From: Vibrio sp. JPW-9-11-11
Lineage (GTDB): Bacteria; Pseudomonadota; Gammaproteobacteria; Enterobacterales; Vibrionaceae
Reading direction: 5' to 3'
Length of the DNA: 64,000 nucleotides
NCBI RefSeq assembly: GCF_013369335.1
Contig: NZ_SZQJ01000005.1
Location: 744,001 to 808,000, forward strand
Shown: positions 1 to 10,277 of the stretch, piece by piece
Layout: each line of letters starts with the position of its first letter
Numbering within the stretch: position 1 is the stretch's first letter
Translations under genes and position numbers: made by a program
Notes under the pieces: generated by a model
The model's database searches: none
Told to the model about the DNA's origin: nothing
Seen by the model: the letters and a program-made list of their open reading frames with translations, nothing else

Positions 1-266
1 AGCAAATGCAATATGCCACAGCGAACCGCGAGAAACGCCGTTACCCAGCCAGTAGCCGCGCCGGCAATGACAGCCATGAAGGTTGCCAACCAAGGATTGA
101 TTCCGGCAACGATAGCGGTAGCCGCTACCGCAGCCCCCATAGGGAAACTGCCATCAACACTTAAATCGGGAAAATCAAGCACGCGAAAGGTTAAATAGAC
201 GCCAAGAGCAACCAGACCATACAGCAAACCGATCTCTAACGCGCCAAAGAAAGCAAAAGCAGACAT
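1..266 (-). CDS. ABC transporter permease (N-terminal part, cut by window edge)
   Basis: Translating the minus strand from the ATG at 266 gives 88 residues that run off the window. They are rich in hydrophobic stretches and include the segment VLDFPDLSVDGSF, typical of COG4120-type permeases that partner BmpC/TrpX-like binding proteins. It follows the binding-protein gene with a hairpin between them, so it should be the membrane subunit of the same importer. An ATPase gene probably lies further left. The substrate is unknown: relatives are linked to tryptophan or other small molecules, but nothing here decides it. Confidence 0.8.
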   Translation of the reverse strand, partial: MSAFAFFGALEIGLLYGLVALGVYLTFRVLDFPDLSVDGSFPMGAAVAATAIVAGINPWLATFMAVIAGAATGWVTAFLAVRCGILHL

Positions 267-293
267 AACTACTCCCTAACTGTGAACAACATA

Positions 294-324
294 GCCCCAA
301 GCCGAACAGAGTTCGGCTTGGGGC
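294..324 (-). repeat. Perfect intercistronic hairpin after the ABC binding-protein gene
   Basis: The arms 294-307 and 311-324 are exactly complementary (14 bp) around a 3-base loop. No T-run follows on the minus strand, so it is not a classic terminator. It lies 6 bases past the binding-protein stop and before the permease start. Such hairpins commonly stabilise the binding-protein mRNA and lower downstream expression (inference). Confidence 0.75.
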
Positions 325-330
325 GGGAGA

Positions 331-1296
331 TTATTTAACGCTCGTCGCGCGATCGAGAACGGATTGAGGGATAGCAATACCAAGTTTCATTGCTGCACTG
401 CTATTAACGACCAAATCAGACCCTTTGGCGACCTTAACATCTAGACTACCTGGCTCGGTGCCTTCGATGATAGCCGCTACGTAGTCGGCTGTTTGCACAC
501 CGACTTGGTAGTAATCAAAACCTAAGCTGGCAATGGCTCCTTTGTCAACGTAAGAAGTCGCACCTCCAAGCACGGGGGTTTTTGCCTGATTTGCGGCAAC
601 GATCATGCCTTCAATTGCGCTCGCGACCGTATTGTCAGTGGGGGCGTAAATCACATCAGATTTCGCTGCAATCGCTTGAGTAGCAGACTGGACGTCTGCG
701 CTCTTAAGCGCGGTCGCTTCGACGACTTCTATCCCTTGCTCTTGAGCGCTTTGCTTGAGAAGTTCGACCAAAGTCACCGCGTTAGCTTCACCCGGGTTAA
801 ACACCACACCAATAGACTGCACATCCGGCATGATTTCCTTAATCAACTCAACATGTTGACTCACTGGAGAGAGATCCGACAGACCGGTCACGTTTTTTCC
901 GGGCTGCTGCATTGTTTTGACCAACTTGGCCCCAACAGGGTCGGTGACCGCAGTGAACACGACTGGAATTGAACGAGTCGCGGAAACTAAAGCTTGTGCA
1001 GTGGGTGTCGCAATACCGACTAGAACATCCGGCTTTTCACCGACGAACTGGCGCGCAATCTGAACCGCTATCGCTGGGTTTCCTTGCGCCGTTTTGTAAT
1101 CAAACTCAAGGTTTTTGCCCTGCTCATAACCCTTTGCTTTTAAACCATCGAGCAAACCTTGACGAGCAGCATCCAGCGCGGGATGTTCGACAATCTGCGA
1201 TACAGCTACTTTGGCGGTTTTGGCCATAATACTCGTTGAAGAGAGTAACGTGACACCTGCGAGTACGGCGGTGGCTATAACTTTTCCTGCTTTCAT
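331..1296 (-). CDS. ABC transporter substrate-binding protein (COG2984/TrpX-like)
   Basis: A 321-residue periplasmic binding protein. It opens with a signal peptide (MKAGKVIATAVLAGVTLL, cleavage near SIMA-KTA) and has the type-1 fold signatures of this family: VAVSQIVEHPALDAARQGLLDGL near the N-terminus, then GIATPTAQAL and PVVFTAVTDPVGAKLV. The reading frame extends 19 codons upstream, but the ATG at 1296 has AAGGAG five to six bases before it and starts the signal peptide, so I take that start. It is the first gene of an importer operon whose permease lies downstream. The ligand cannot be told from sequence. Confidence 0.85.
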   Translation of the reverse strand: MKAGKVIATAVLAGVTLLSSTSIMAKTAKVAVSQIVEHPALDAARQGLLDGLKAKGYEQGKNLEFDYKTAQGNPAIAVQIARQFVGEKPDVLVGIATPTAQALVSATRSIPVVFTAVTDPVGAKLVKTMQQPGKNVTGLSDLSPVSQHVELIKEIMPDVQSIGVVFNPGEANAVTLVELLKQSAQEQGIEVVEATALKSADVQSATQAIAAKSDVIYAPTDNTVASAIEGMIVAANQAKTPVLGGATSYVDKGAIASLGFDYYQVGVQTADYVAAIIEGTEPGSLDVKVAKGSDLVVNSSAAMKLGIAIPQSVLDRATSVK

Positions 1297-1484
1297 CTTA
1301 ACTCCTTGATGTAATACCCATTCCTTTGAGTGACTTTGGTCAGGTATAAGCAAATTGATGTGGTGTTTTAATCATCATTATCACTGCACATTTTGTGTGC
1401 ATAACAAATATTATTACCAGTTAGCTGTACAAAAGAAAAGCAGGTTTTAACATCAAAGTAACAAAAAGAGAGACTGGTGACTGT

Positions 1485-2678
1485 TTAACCTTTCACCGCG
1501 TGGATCAGTATGTTACGTGGAGTCGCGTCGCGTGAGCAAAACTCAGACAGTGAAACGCGATAGCCGGCGCGCTCCAAGTAGAGTGCTTTGTCCAACACCA
1601 ACCAAAGCTCTAGCGCTCGACGAAAAGGTTGCTGAACCAAACTAAGCCGTTCCATGTGCCAATAGCGCTCAATGCCCTTTTGATGGTAATGGTCATAGTC
1701 AACCTCAGGTAAAAACCAGCCTTTTTGCTCACAAGCCCATCGACAAAACGCTTTAAAACCTTGAGATAGCTGTGATTTTTTAATACTCGGCATGGGTTGG
1801 TAATCCGTCTGACCCAAGGACTCACGCAATAAAACATCCAGCCCCAACCGATAGCTCATCTCATCGATGCGGTGGCGTTTGACTCGCTCTCCCCCAGTGA
1901 CGGTTTCTTGCAGAGGAATCCTGAGCTCTTGTTTGGTCAAACGCAATCTCGATAGCTGTCCAACTTCAGAAAGTGCTTGGTATTGGTCATCGTTAATCAG
2001 GTGATAACAGCAGGGGGAGAAAGTGATCGCAGGCAATTGGTGCTGCACCGAGTGCTGGATCAACGCCACGTGTAAATCACCACAAGCATGAAGAGCCACG
2101 GCATGTTGATGTGGACGAAACACTGCACTCGCCTGCGGTGAAAAAGCATCCCCCTGAACAAAGTGCATCGGGAGGTCGAGTCTATCAGCCTCGTTCTGTC
2201 CGGTTTGACACAAGGTCGCCTGAAACTCAAAACTAGTGACAGGCTGGCGGGTTTGGCTGGCCAGCACTCGTCCCAAGAATCCTTTGCCAGAGCACCACTC
2301 CAACCACTCATTTCCATGATGATCATGGAGCAAAGCTTCACCAATTGCACAAATTTGTTCAAGTTTACGCCCTGGAACCCCACTATCGAGCCCACGAGGC
2401 AAAGTCAGCGCCTGCTTAGGACTCGGAGACAGGTGTGTCCAGTGACAGACTCGCGTCAATTGGGGTAGGAAGCTCGTCAACGCCTCGATGAGCTGGTGCG
2501 TATTTTGTTTGTAGTATTCAATTTGATTTTCACTTAGACAAGCTAACCAGTCACATAACGGTGCATCATGCTCTTGCCATGGAAAAGGATTCTGTTGGCT
2601 AACAAAGAATGGTTCGAATCGCCAGTAGGCTTGGTTATCGAGTAAAAACTGATTGAGTGCTTGGAACTGATTGAGCAT
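1485..2678 (-). CDS. SAM-dependent methyltransferase, METTL25/Methyltransf_32-like
   Basis: A 397-residue soluble protein. The Rossmann-type SAM motif is WLEWCSGKGFLGRVLA (about residues 130-145). Later come HACGDLHVALI and FSPCCYH, a pattern I associate with Methyltransf_32 (METTL25/Trm13-like) proteins, whose substrate in bacteria is unknown. The open frame begins 12 codons earlier at a TTG, but the ATG at 2678 has GGGGGGAAG just upstream and is preferred. It is transcribed toward the ABC operon and follows cysB by 51 bases, so it may be cotranscribed with cysB. Confidence 0.75.
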   Translation of the reverse strand: MLNQFQALNQFLLDNQAYWRFEPFFVSQQNPFPWQEHDAPLCDWLACLSENQIEYYKQNTHQLIEALTSFLPQLTRVCHWTHLSPSPKQALTLPRGLDSGVPGRKLEQICAIGEALLHDHHGNEWLEWCSGKGFLGRVLASQTRQPVTSFEFQATLCQTGQNEADRLDLPMHFVQGDAFSPQASAVFRPHQHAVALHACGDLHVALIQHSVQHQLPAITFSPCCYHLINDDQYQALSEVGQLSRLRLTKQELRIPLQETVTGGERVKRHRIDEMSYRLGLDVLLRESLGQTDYQPMPSIKKSQLSQGFKAFCRWACEQKGWFLPEVDYDHYHQKGIERYWHMERLSLVQQPFRRALELWLVLDKALYLERAGYRVSLSEFCSRDATPRNILIHAVKG

Positions 2679-2729
2679 GACTTCCCCCCTGAGCGTAGTG
2701 TAGAGGGAAGTCAATCAAGATGGTAGCGG

Positions 2730-3722
<993 letters not shown>

Positions 3723-3759
3723 TTATCAACGCCATACAGCGAGCAGACATAGTTTATAA

Positions 3760-3787
3760 TATTTAGTTATAACGTCTCTATGGTCAA
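3760..3787 (-). promoter_or_regulatory. Candidate sigma-70 promoter of cysB
   Basis: On the minus strand TTGACC (3782-3787) and TAAATA (3760-3765) are 16 bases apart, about 55 bases upstream of the cysB ATG. The surrounding 3705-4001 gap is AT-rich and otherwise shows only the divergent upstream region of the gene at 4002. Confidence 0.4.
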
Positions 3788-4001
3788 ATTGATAGTCCAA
3801 TCGCATTTAGGCTCCAGAAAAGCGAAGGACTTTTCCCTTGAGTGATGTTTTTGCAATCAATTACTCAGAAAAAGCGTTGTATTGCTGTTTTTGATTAATA
3901 AAATTGATCTGTTAGGCGATAATACAAATTAGGTGCAGGGACTTTTACTAATCATGTATGCTAACCTGCTAACCATTAAGAAAACATAAGATACGGAATT
4001 T

Positions 4002-4766
4002 ATGAATATTGGGTTAATCATAGCTTTAGTTGCCATCTTACTCGTCTTGGTTCTTGGCTATAACATTATGCTGCAGTATAAAGTTAAAGCGGAAACCGCT
4101 CGCAAGCAGGAAAGCTCGCGCTATCTACAAATCATCGATGCGACTGAAGAACTGATCGGTCATGCACACCACCTACCCTTCAGTAAAGAGCTGTTAGTCT
4201 GCCTTAACACCCGTATCTTGGATGCTTTGCAGAACATGTATGAGCTAGATCCAAAGAATAAACAGCTTGAGCAGCGCGTCATTAACATGAAACAGCAGAT
4301 CAAACAGCTCAACGACAATCATCAAGGCAACGAAAGTACTACTTTTAAAGTCCCTAGCAGTGACAAACAAGCGATTGTGATGCTGAAGTTAGTTAAACGC
4401 TTAAGAGACACTATTCGCAGCGAACACAATAAGGGACGTTTTGAGACCCAGGCCTATGTGGCAGAGAATGCCCGTTTGGAGACAATACAGATTCGTATCA
4501 ACATCGAAAACGTGATCAAACGTTCAAATGATGCAATCGTTCGTGGTCAACCTGGCACAGCTATCCAATTGCTTAAAAAAGGCCTAGATGCCTTATCAAC
4601 CAAAAACGATAGCTACTCCAACCAAGCACGCGAGAAGCTACAAACCATGTATGACGAGTTGGAATCTAAACGTCAGTCCAAAAACGCAGAAGATTTGCAT
4701 CAGATTGAAGAGGACCAACGTAAAAACGATATGGATGAACTCTTCGGTGAAAAGAAAAAGTGGTAA
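4002..4766 (+). CDS. Membrane-anchored coiled-coil protein of unknown function
   Basis: 254 residues. Residues 3-22 (IGLIIALVAILLVLVLGYNI) form a single N-terminal transmembrane anchor. The rest is charged and helical with repeated Leu/Lys/Glu/Gln heptads, for example around residues 95-115 and 195-245, suggesting a cytoplasmic coiled coil. I recognise it as a conserved Vibrio hypothetical; relatives are sometimes labelled DNA repair protein, but nothing in the sequence supports a nuclease or ATPase: there is no Walker motif. It ends in the basic tail GEKKKW. A terminator separates it from miaE. Confidence 0.7.
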   Translation: MNIGLIIALVAILLVLVLGYNIMLQYKVKAETARKQESSRYLQIIDATEELIGHAHHLPFSKELLVCLNTRILDALQNMYELDPKNKQLEQRVINMKQQIKQLNDNHQGNESTTFKVPSSDKQAIVMLKLVKRLRDTIRSEHNKGRFETQAYVAENARLETIQIRINIENVIKRSNDAIVRGQPGTAIQLLKKGLDALSTKNDSYSNQAREKLQTMYDELESKRQSKNAEDLHQIEEDQRKNDMDELFGEKKKW

Positions 4767-4790
4767 TATAGCCGCCCAATATATTCATAC

Positions 4791-4820
4791 AAAGGTCGCG
4801 TTTGCGGCCTTTTGTTTTTA
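4791..4820 (+). terminator. Rho-independent terminator after the coiled-coil gene
   Basis: Arms 4791-4799 and 4804-4812 pair (9 bp, one G-U) around GTTT and are followed by TGTTTTTA. It lies immediately before the miaE start. Confidence 0.75.
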
Positions 4821-4837
4821 ATCTCGTTATAACCACC

Positions 4838-5620
4838 ATGATTGAACTTAAACAATACCAAACACTACTCGACCCGATAAATCAGTTTCTCCATTGCACA
4901 ACCCCTGATGAGTGGGTTGTCGAGGCTGCTAAAGCGGAAAACCTCAATGTTATCCTCATCGATCATTTACTTTGCGAGCTGAAAGCTGGCCAATCAGCGA
5001 TGTACTTGATTCGTAAGTACGCGGTGGATAAAGCCAGTGCCCATAGTTTATTAGACTGGTTCAAGCCGTATGAGGATTTTGCCTATCGCAAGACAGGGAA
5101 CTTGCAAACACTCAAAGGCAAGAGCAGCATTTCTAAAACGATTATGGCTAAATCTGACTCGCCTTACAGTCAAGATCTCATCGATAAAATGGTATTGCTA
5201 ATAAAAGAAGAACTGCATCATTTTTACCAAGTGCTTGAAATTATGGAGCAGCGAGGCATCGCTTATGAGCCTGTGCAAGCGAGTCGGTACGCGAAAGGGT
5301 TGATTAGTCATATGGCGACCCATGAGCCACAGACCTTAATTGATAAGCTCATTATCGGTGCCTACATTGAGGCTCGATCGTGTGAGCGCTTCGCTAAATT
5401 GGCCCCTAATATGGACGATGATATCGCCAAATTTTATATTTCGTTGTTACGCTCTGAAGCTCGACACTATCAAGACTATCTCACTCTAGCAGAGGAAATC
5501 GCAGGTGAAGAGATCACGGAACGAATTGATTACTTCGGCCGATTAGAAGCCGAACTAATATCATCGCCAGATTCTGACTTTAAGTTCCACAGTGGTGTCC
5601 CAGTTGAAGCTAGAAGCTAG
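4838..5620 (+). CDS. miaE: tRNA-(ms2io6A37) hydroxylase MiaE
   Basis: 260 residues. A di-iron, ferritin-like oxygenase that hydroxylates the isopentenyl group of ms2i6A at position 37 of tRNAs reading UNN codons. The iron-ligand helices are visible: LLIKEELHHFYQVLEIME, IEARSCERFAKL and RSEARHYQDYL. I start at the ATG at 4838 (MIELKQYQ) because the extra 12 upstream codons overlap the preceding terminator. The ribosome site is weak. The stop codon TAG at 5618-5620 lies inside a tandem heptamer array, so the last residues EARS are encoded by the repeat. Confidence 0.92.
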   Translation: MIELKQYQTLLDPINQFLHCTTPDEWVVEAAKAENLNVILIDHLLCELKAGQSAMYLIRKYAVDKASAHSLLDWFKPYEDFAYRKTGNLQTLKGKSSISKTIMAKSDSPYSQDLIDKMVLLIKEELHHFYQVLEIMEQRGIAYEPVQASRYAKGLISHMATHEPQTLIDKLIIGAYIEARSCERFAKLAPNMDDDIAKFYISLLRSEARHYQDYLTLAEEIAGEEITERIDYFGRLEAELISSPDSDFKFHSGVPVEARS

Positions 5621-5650
5621 AAGCTAGAAGCTAGAAGCTAGAAGCTAGAA
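5606..5650 (+). repeat. Tandem 7-bp repeat, six copies of GAAGCTA
   Basis: GAAGCTA is repeated perfectly six times from 5606 to 5647, with a partial GAA after it. The array supplies the last codons and the stop of miaE and runs on into the 3' UTR. A related array (GCGAGAA) follows minE at 48007-48027. Confidence 0.95.
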
Positions 5651-5655
5651 ATATT

Positions 5656-5686
5656 AAGAAGTTGATGTTTAAAGCATCAACCTCTT
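5656..5686. terminator. Bidirectional terminator between miaE and pyrF
   Basis: Stem GTTGATG (5661-5667) with CATCAAC (5675-5681), extended by A/T-rich pairs past one mismatch. It is flanked by T-rich sequence on the plus side and A-rich on the other, between two convergent genes. Confidence 0.65.
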
Positions 5687-5706
5687 TCACTTTTAAAAAC
5701 CGAAAA

Positions 5707-6405
5707 TTAAACATTCAGTGTTGCGTTTATTTCGGCCAGAATCGCTGCTGGGTCAGTCGCTTGAGTAATCGGGCGACCAATAACCAAGTAATCTGAACCC
5801 GCTTGAACCGCATCAACAGGCGTCATAATACGCTTCTGGTCACCTACCGCGGCGCCTGCAGGGCGAATGCCTGGAGTGACAAGCTTAAACTCTTTACCGA
5901 GCTCACTCTTGAGCATAGAAGCTTCTTGCGCTGAACATACCACACCATCTAGACCCGCGTTCTTAGTCAGGCTCGCCAGACGAATCACTTGCTCTTGTGG
6001 TGCTAGATCTAGCCCAATACCAGCCAAATCGCTCTGCTCCATACTGGTCAATACCGTTACGCCGATAAGTAGCGGACGATCTTGTCCATAAGGCTCTAGA
6101 ATCTCACGCGACGCAGCCATCATACGCTCACCACCACTCGCGTGTACATTCACCATCCAAACGCCCATTTCTGCCGCTGCCCGGACCGCTTTAGAACAGG
6201 TATTCGGAATATCGTGGAACTTAAGGTCAAGGAATACGGAGAAACCACGTTTGTGTAGCTCTTTAACGAAATCAGGACCAAATAGCGTGAACATCTCTTT
6301 ACCTACTTTTAAGCGGCAAGAGCTCGGGTCAATTCTATCAACAAAAGCGAGTGCGTCTGCCTGGTTATCATAATCCAGTGCAACAATAACTTTTTGGTCG
6401 GTCAT
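5707..6405 (-). CDS. pyrF: Orotidine 5'-phosphate decarboxylase
   Basis: 232 residues, the normal length. Converts OMP to UMP, the last step of de novo pyrimidine synthesis, in the cytoplasm. The catalytic Asp-Lys-Asp array is in [13 protein letters not shown] (about residues 57-69), the N-terminal VIVALDYDN carries another conserved Asp, and the phosphate-binding end is [10 protein letters not shown]. The start has AGGAG seven bases upstream. A strong terminator separates it from lapB, so it is probably transcribed from its own promoter. Confidence 0.97.
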   Translation of the reverse strand: MTDQKVIVALDYDNQADALAFVDRIDPSSCRLKVGKEMFTLFGPDFVKELHKRGFSVFLDLKFHDIPNTCSKAVRAAAEMGVWMVNVHASGGERMMAASREILEPYGQDRPLLIGVTVLTSMEQSDLAGIGLDLAPQEQVIRLASLTKNAGLDGVVCSAQEASMLKSELGKEFKLVTPGIRPAGAAVGDQKRIMTPVDAVQAGSDYLVIGRPITQATDPAAILAEINATLNV

Positions 6406-6435
6406 TTCATCTCCTAACTTACTTTAAACAAATCG

Positions 6436-6461
6436 AAAAAAAGCAGCGGGATCGCCGCTGC
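6436..6461 (-). terminator. Rho-independent terminator of the lapAB operon
   Basis: Arms 6443-6449 and 6455-6461 give a 7-bp GC-rich stem. Read on the minus strand it is followed by seven T residues. Confidence 0.85.
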
Positions 6462-6494
6462 CATTTGCTATGGGATATACCCTGTCTTGTAAAA

Positions 6495-7664
6495 TCATTC
6501 GCCATCCAATCCACGAATTGGCTTAATTGTTCCCCACCCTTTACAGGAAGGACAATGCCAATACATTGAATGGGTCGAGAAACCACATTTACGGCATCGA
6601 TAATGGGGTTTGACTTTGAGCTGCTCTCCCACTAGCTTCTGTAGCGTTCCCAAGCTTGCTTTCGCTCGCCCTTCTTCCGCTTCCGCAAGATGATAGTCCA
6701 TCAAGCGATAAAAGCCTTTCATCGTCGGGTTCTTAACCAATTGACGAGTCAGCAATTCTTGAGCCGCACCTACCCCATCATGCTTAGCTACCATCTGAGC
6801 GAGCATTAATTCTGCCGATACGCCCACTTTACTGACGATGCACTGGCGTAAAAAATTGAGCAGTTCGTCTTCTTGATCAAGATGGTGGTAACACTCGGCC
6901 AATGTCGGCAGTACTTCGCTAACAAAATCGCTATCTTGCTCAAGTACTTGCTCCATATATTTAATCGTATTTTGGTAATCTTCAGAGTCGAGATAGAGCT
7001 TTCCGAGCGCAATACTTGCACGAACACACTTAGGATCTTCAGCTAGCGCTCGCTTAAAGTGTTGTATCGCCACGCTGTCGTTGCCGTCTGCTTTTTCTTG
7101 CATCGCCAGTTCACACCAAAAGTGCGCAATACTCGTGCGCATGCGTTTACGCCCCATCTTCACCAGCAAACTGGCATAATGGATGGCTTTACTCCACTCT
7201 CGAGTTTGCTGGTAAATGGCGACGAGTTGCTGCAAGGCCGCTTCTTTGTGATCTGGCTCTTCGACTAACTGTTCAAAAATCCTCTCGGCTCGGTCTAAAA
7301 AACCTGAAGCCATATAATCTTTAGCTAGTTGTTGCAAAGCGATATTCTTCTGATCGATAGTCAAACCAGAACGAGAAATGAGATTTTGGTGGATACGAAT
7401 CGCACGATCGACTTCGCCTCGTGACCGGAAAAGATTACCAAGTGCTAGGTGAGTATCGATGGTTTCATTGTCGACTTGTAGCAATTCTATGAAGTGATCG
7501 ACAGCTTTGTCAGATTGATCAGACAATAGCAGGTTTAACCCCGTTACATATTGTCGCGAAATCTGATGGGACTGTTTCTGCTTGTCTTGCTGGGCACTTC
7601 GATTACCCATATACCAGCCGTATGCAGCGGCAATTGGCAATAACAAGAAGAGAATTTCTAACAT
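6495..7664 (-). CDS. lapB: Lipopolysaccharide assembly protein LapB (YciM)
   Basis: 389 residues. The N-terminal anchor MLEILFLLLPIAAAYGWYMG is followed by tandem TPR repeats through about residue 350 and a C-terminal rubredoxin-type metal knuckle with two CxxC pairs (YRCRKCGF, HCPSCKGWG). In E. coli LapB recruits LpxC to FtsH for degradation and so limits lipid A synthesis; YejM/LapC antagonises it, and a yejM gene is present at 58923. It lies 28 bases after lapA in a two-gene operon. Confidence 0.95.
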   Translation of the reverse strand: MLEILFLLLPIAAAYGWYMGNRSAQQDKQKQSHQISRQYVTGLNLLLSDQSDKAVDHFIELLQVDNETIDTHLALGNLFRSRGEVDRAIRIHQNLISRSGLTIDQKNIALQQLAKDYMASGFLDRAERIFEQLVEEPDHKEAALQQLVAIYQQTREWSKAIHYASLLVKMGRKRMRTSIAHFWCELAMQEKADGNDSVAIQHFKRALAEDPKCVRASIALGKLYLDSEDYQNTIKYMEQVLEQDSDFVSEVLPTLAECYHHLDQEDELLNFLRQCIVSKVGVSAELMLAQMVAKHDGVGAAQELLTRQLVKNPTMKGFYRLMDYHLAEAEEGRAKASLGTLQKLVGEQLKVKPHYRCRKCGFSTHSMYWHCPSCKGWGTIKPIRGLDGE

Positions 7665-7692
7665 CGAGTAATAGCCTACCTAAATACGCCTG

Positions 7693-7971
7693 TTAAGCTT
7701 TACCTTGAGTTGGTTCACTTGTTGGAGGAGAAAGTTTATTGATTTGCTTCTTGAGTTTTCGCACTTGAAGTTGAGACTTAAGGTGTAAGCTGCCAAATAT
7801 TAACCAAGCAACAGCGAAACCAGCGATAAACACGCCACCAAGCAAAGTCGACAAATGGAAGTCACCCTGTGCGAGCAGGTAGTTAAACGTCACCACGGCT
7901 TGGTTTTGAGAGCCTAGAGCCAAAGCAACTAAAAATAGGGCCAGTACAAGAACGATTTTTATAATTTTCAT
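7693..7971 (-). CDS. lapA: Lipopolysaccharide assembly protein LapA (YciS)
   Basis: 92 residues with two transmembrane helices (about 4-22 and 43-65) and a basic cytoplasmic tail (LQVRKLKKQINKL), matching the LapA domain. It is an inner-membrane partner of LapB in LPS assembly. AGGTGATGG precedes the ATG. Its place directly upstream of lapB is the conserved arrangement. Confidence 0.92.
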   Translation of the reverse strand: MKIIKIVLVLALFLVALALGSQNQAVVTFNYLLAQGDFHLSTLLGGVFIAGFAVAWLIFGSLHLKSQLQVRKLKKQINKLSPPTSEPTQGKA

Positions 7972-8055
7972 AGTCCATCACCTAAGATAAATTCCGCCGT
8001 TACGATTATGCAGGAAAAGCGCTAAACAAACCATGGTTATATCGGTTATTAGGAT

Positions 8056-8096
8056 GATAAAAAAGCGGCATACTTAGAGTATGCCGCTTTTTTATC
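8056..8096. terminator. Very strong bidirectional terminator after ihfB
   Basis: A 19-bp perfect stem (8056-8074 with 8078-8096) and a 3-base loop, with a six-A run on one arm and six-T run on the other. On the minus strand it ends ihfB transcription before lapA. Confidence 0.9.
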
Positions 8097-8112
8097 AATA
8101 TTTTAAAGCTAG

Positions 8113-8394
8113 TTAACCGAGATTAACGCGCTCACGTAATTCTTTGCCAGGTTTGAAATGAGGAACAAACTTGCCTTCAAGTTCCACTTTTTCGCCCGTC
8201 TTGGGATTACGACCCACTCGAGGCTCTCGATAGTGTAAAGAGAAGCTACCGAAACCACGAATCTCGATTCTGTCACCATCCTCTAGTGTTGACGCCATAT
8301 GCTCTAAAATATCTTTTACAGCATCTTCTATCTCTTTTGCAGAAAGGTGCGTCTGTTCAGCACAGAGTCTTTCGATCAATTCAGACTTAGTCAT
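8113..8394 (-). CDS. ihfB: Integration host factor subunit beta
   Basis: 93 residues starting [10 protein letters not shown]; the open frame has nine more codons upstream, but GAGGG lies just before the ATG at 8394 and this matches the family start. The DNA-binding arm signature [21 protein letters not shown] is intact. It dimerises with IHF-alpha to bend DNA, and it would assist sigma-54 promoters such as the dctP promoter in this window. It sits downstream of rpsA as in most gammaproteobacteria. Confidence 0.97.
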   Translation of the reverse strand: MTKSELIERLCAEQTHLSAKEIEDAVKDILEHMASTLEDGDRIEIRGFGSFSLHYREPRVGRNPKTGEKVELEGKFVPHFKPGKELRERVNLG

Positions 8395-8432
8395 AGTTGC
8401 CCTCATAGAGTAATTTATCACTTATTATAGTA

Positions 8433-8542
8433 AGTAATACCAGTTCCAACAAACACTTGCTTTAAATATTAGACAAAATTTGACCAACATGTGCAAAGAA
8501 AAAAGGCTTTTTTCACAATAGTTTGTAGAGATTGGTATTACT
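8433..8542. repeat. Interrupted inverted repeat between rpsA and ihfB
   Basis: AGTAATACCA (8433-8442) and its exact reverse complement TGGTATTACT (8533-8542) bracket about 90 bases. The element fills most of the rpsA-ihfB gap and carries no gene. Confidence 0.5.
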
Positions 8543-8564
8543 ACTCACTCAAACTGGAAACATA

Positions 8565-8590
8565 AAAAAGGAGCCTTGCGGCTCCTTTTT
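8565..8590 (-). terminator. Terminator of rpsA
   Basis: Eleven-bp stem (8565-8575 with 8580-8590), TTGC loop, and T-run on the minus strand just past the rpsA stop. Some readthrough into ihfB is likely, as ihfB often shares rpsA transcripts. Confidence 0.85.
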
Positions 8591-8606
8591 CTTAAAAGCG
8601 AATAAA

Positions 8607-10277
8607 TTACTCGCCTTTAGCTGCTTTGAAAGCGTCCGCCATAGCGTTACCGAATGAAGCATCGTCTGCTTTGTTCAGTGAAGCCATTGCTTCTTGCTCT
8701 TCAGCTTCGTCTTTAGCTTTGATAGATAGGTTGATTACGCGGTTCTTACGGTCTACACCTGTGAACTTAGCTTCAACACTGTCACCAGCGCTTAGGATTA
8801 GAGAAGCGTCTTCTACGCGGTCACGAGAAACTTCAGAAGCGCGGATGTAACCTTCTACGCCTTCTTCAAGCTCGATAGTTGCGCCTTTCGCGTCTACTGC
8901 AGTTACAGTACCGTTAACTAGAGCACCTTTCTTGTTGTCTGCAACGTAAGCATTGAATGGGTCGTTTTCCATTTGCTTAACGCCTAGAGAAATACGCTCA
9001 CGCTCTGCGTCTACTGCTAGAACAACTGCTGAGATCTCGTCGCCTTTCTTGTACTCGCGTACTGCTTCTTCGCCAGCAACATTCCAAGAAATGTCAGATA
9101 GGTGAACTAGACCGTCGATGCCGCCTTCTAGACCGATGAAGATACCGAAGTCAGTGATAGACTTGATCTTACCAGTTACTTTGTCGCCTTTAGCTTGCGC
9201 TTCAGCGAAAGACTGCCATGGGTTAGCTTTACACTGTTTCAGACCTAGAGAGATACGACGACGCTCTTCGTCGATTTCAAGAACCATAACCTCAACTTCG
9301 TCGCCAACATTAACAACTTTAGATGGGTGGATGTTCTTGTTAGTCCAATCCATTTCAGAAACGTGTACTAGACCTTCAACGCCTTCTTCGATTTCAACGA
9401 AACAGCCGTAGTCAGTTAGGTTAGTAACACGACCAGATAGTTTGTGGCCTTCTGGGTAACGCTTAGCGATTGCTACCCATGGATCTTCGCCTAGTTGCTT
9501 AAGACCTAGTGATACGCGAGTACGCTCACGATCGAACTTAAGAACTTTAACTTGGATCTCATCACCAACGTTTACGATCTCAGATGGGTGCTTAACACGC
9601 TTCCAAGCCATATCAGTGATGTGTAGTAGGCCGTCTACGCCACCTAGGTCTACGAACGCACCGTAGTCAGTAAGGTTCTTAACGATACCTTTAACTTCTG
9701 CGCCTTCTTGTAGACTTTCTAGAAGCTCATCACGCTCAACGCTGTTCTCAGACTCGATTACTGCACGACGAGATACAACTACGTTGTTGCGCTTCTGGTC
9801 AAGTTTAATAACTTTGAACTCTAGCTCTTTGTTTTCTAGGTGAGCAGTGTCACGGATAGGACGTACGTCAACTAGTGAACCAGGAAGGAAAGCACGGATA
9901 CCGTTTAGTTCAACAGTGAAACCGCCTTTAACTTTACCGTTGATGATACCAACAACAGTTTCAGCTTCTTCGTAAGCCTTCTCAAGTACGATCCAAGCTT
10001 CGTGACGCTTAGCTTTCTCACGAGAAAGTTGAGTTTCACCGAAACCATCTTCAACAGCGTCTAGAGCAACGTCTACTTCAGCACCAACTTCAACTTCAAG
10101 TTCGCCAGCAGCGTTCTTGAACTGTTCAGCAGGGATAGCAGATTCAGACTTAAGACCAGCGTCAACAAGAACGAAACCGTTCTCGATAGCTACTACAGTA
10201 CCTTTAACGATGCTGCCTTGTTGGAATTCTGTTTCGTTTAGAAACTCTTCAAAGAGTTGAGCAAAAGATTCAGTCAT
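8607..10277 (-). CDS. rpsA: 30S ribosomal protein S1
   Basis: 556 residues. Six S1/OB-fold repeats are visible, for example [57 protein letters not shown] and [19 protein letters not shown], with the linker pattern RISLGLKQ recurring. S1 binds AU-rich mRNA leaders and delivers them to the 30S subunit. Its own start has only a poor GAAG ribosome site and a folded leader, as in E. coli where S1 represses its own translation. Confidence 0.98.
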   Translation of the reverse strand: MTESFAQLFEEFLNETEFQQGSIVKGTVVAIENGFVLVDAGLKSESAIPAEQFKNAAGELEVEVGAEVDVALDAVEDGFGETQLSREKAKRHEAWIVLEKAYEEAETVVGIINGKVKGGFTVELNGIRAFLPGSLVDVRPIRDTAHLENKELEFKVIKLDQKRNNVVVSRRAVIESENSVERDELLESLQEGAEVKGIVKNLTDYGAFVDLGGVDGLLHITDMAWKRVKHPSEIVNVGDEIQVKVLKFDRERTRVSLGLKQLGEDPWVAIAKRYPEGHKLSGRVTNLTDYGCFVEIEEGVEGLVHVSEMDWTNKNIHPSKVVNVGDEVEVMVLEIDEERRRISLGLKQCKANPWQSFAEAQAKGDKVTGKIKSITDFGIFIGLEGGIDGLVHLSDISWNVAGEEAVREYKKGDEISAVVLAVDAERERISLGVKQMENDPFNAYVADNKKGALVNGTVTAVDAKGATIELEEGVEGYIRASEVSRDRVEDASLILSAGDSVEAKFTGVDRKNRVINLSIKAKDEAEEQEAMASLNKADDASFGNAMADAFKAAKGE

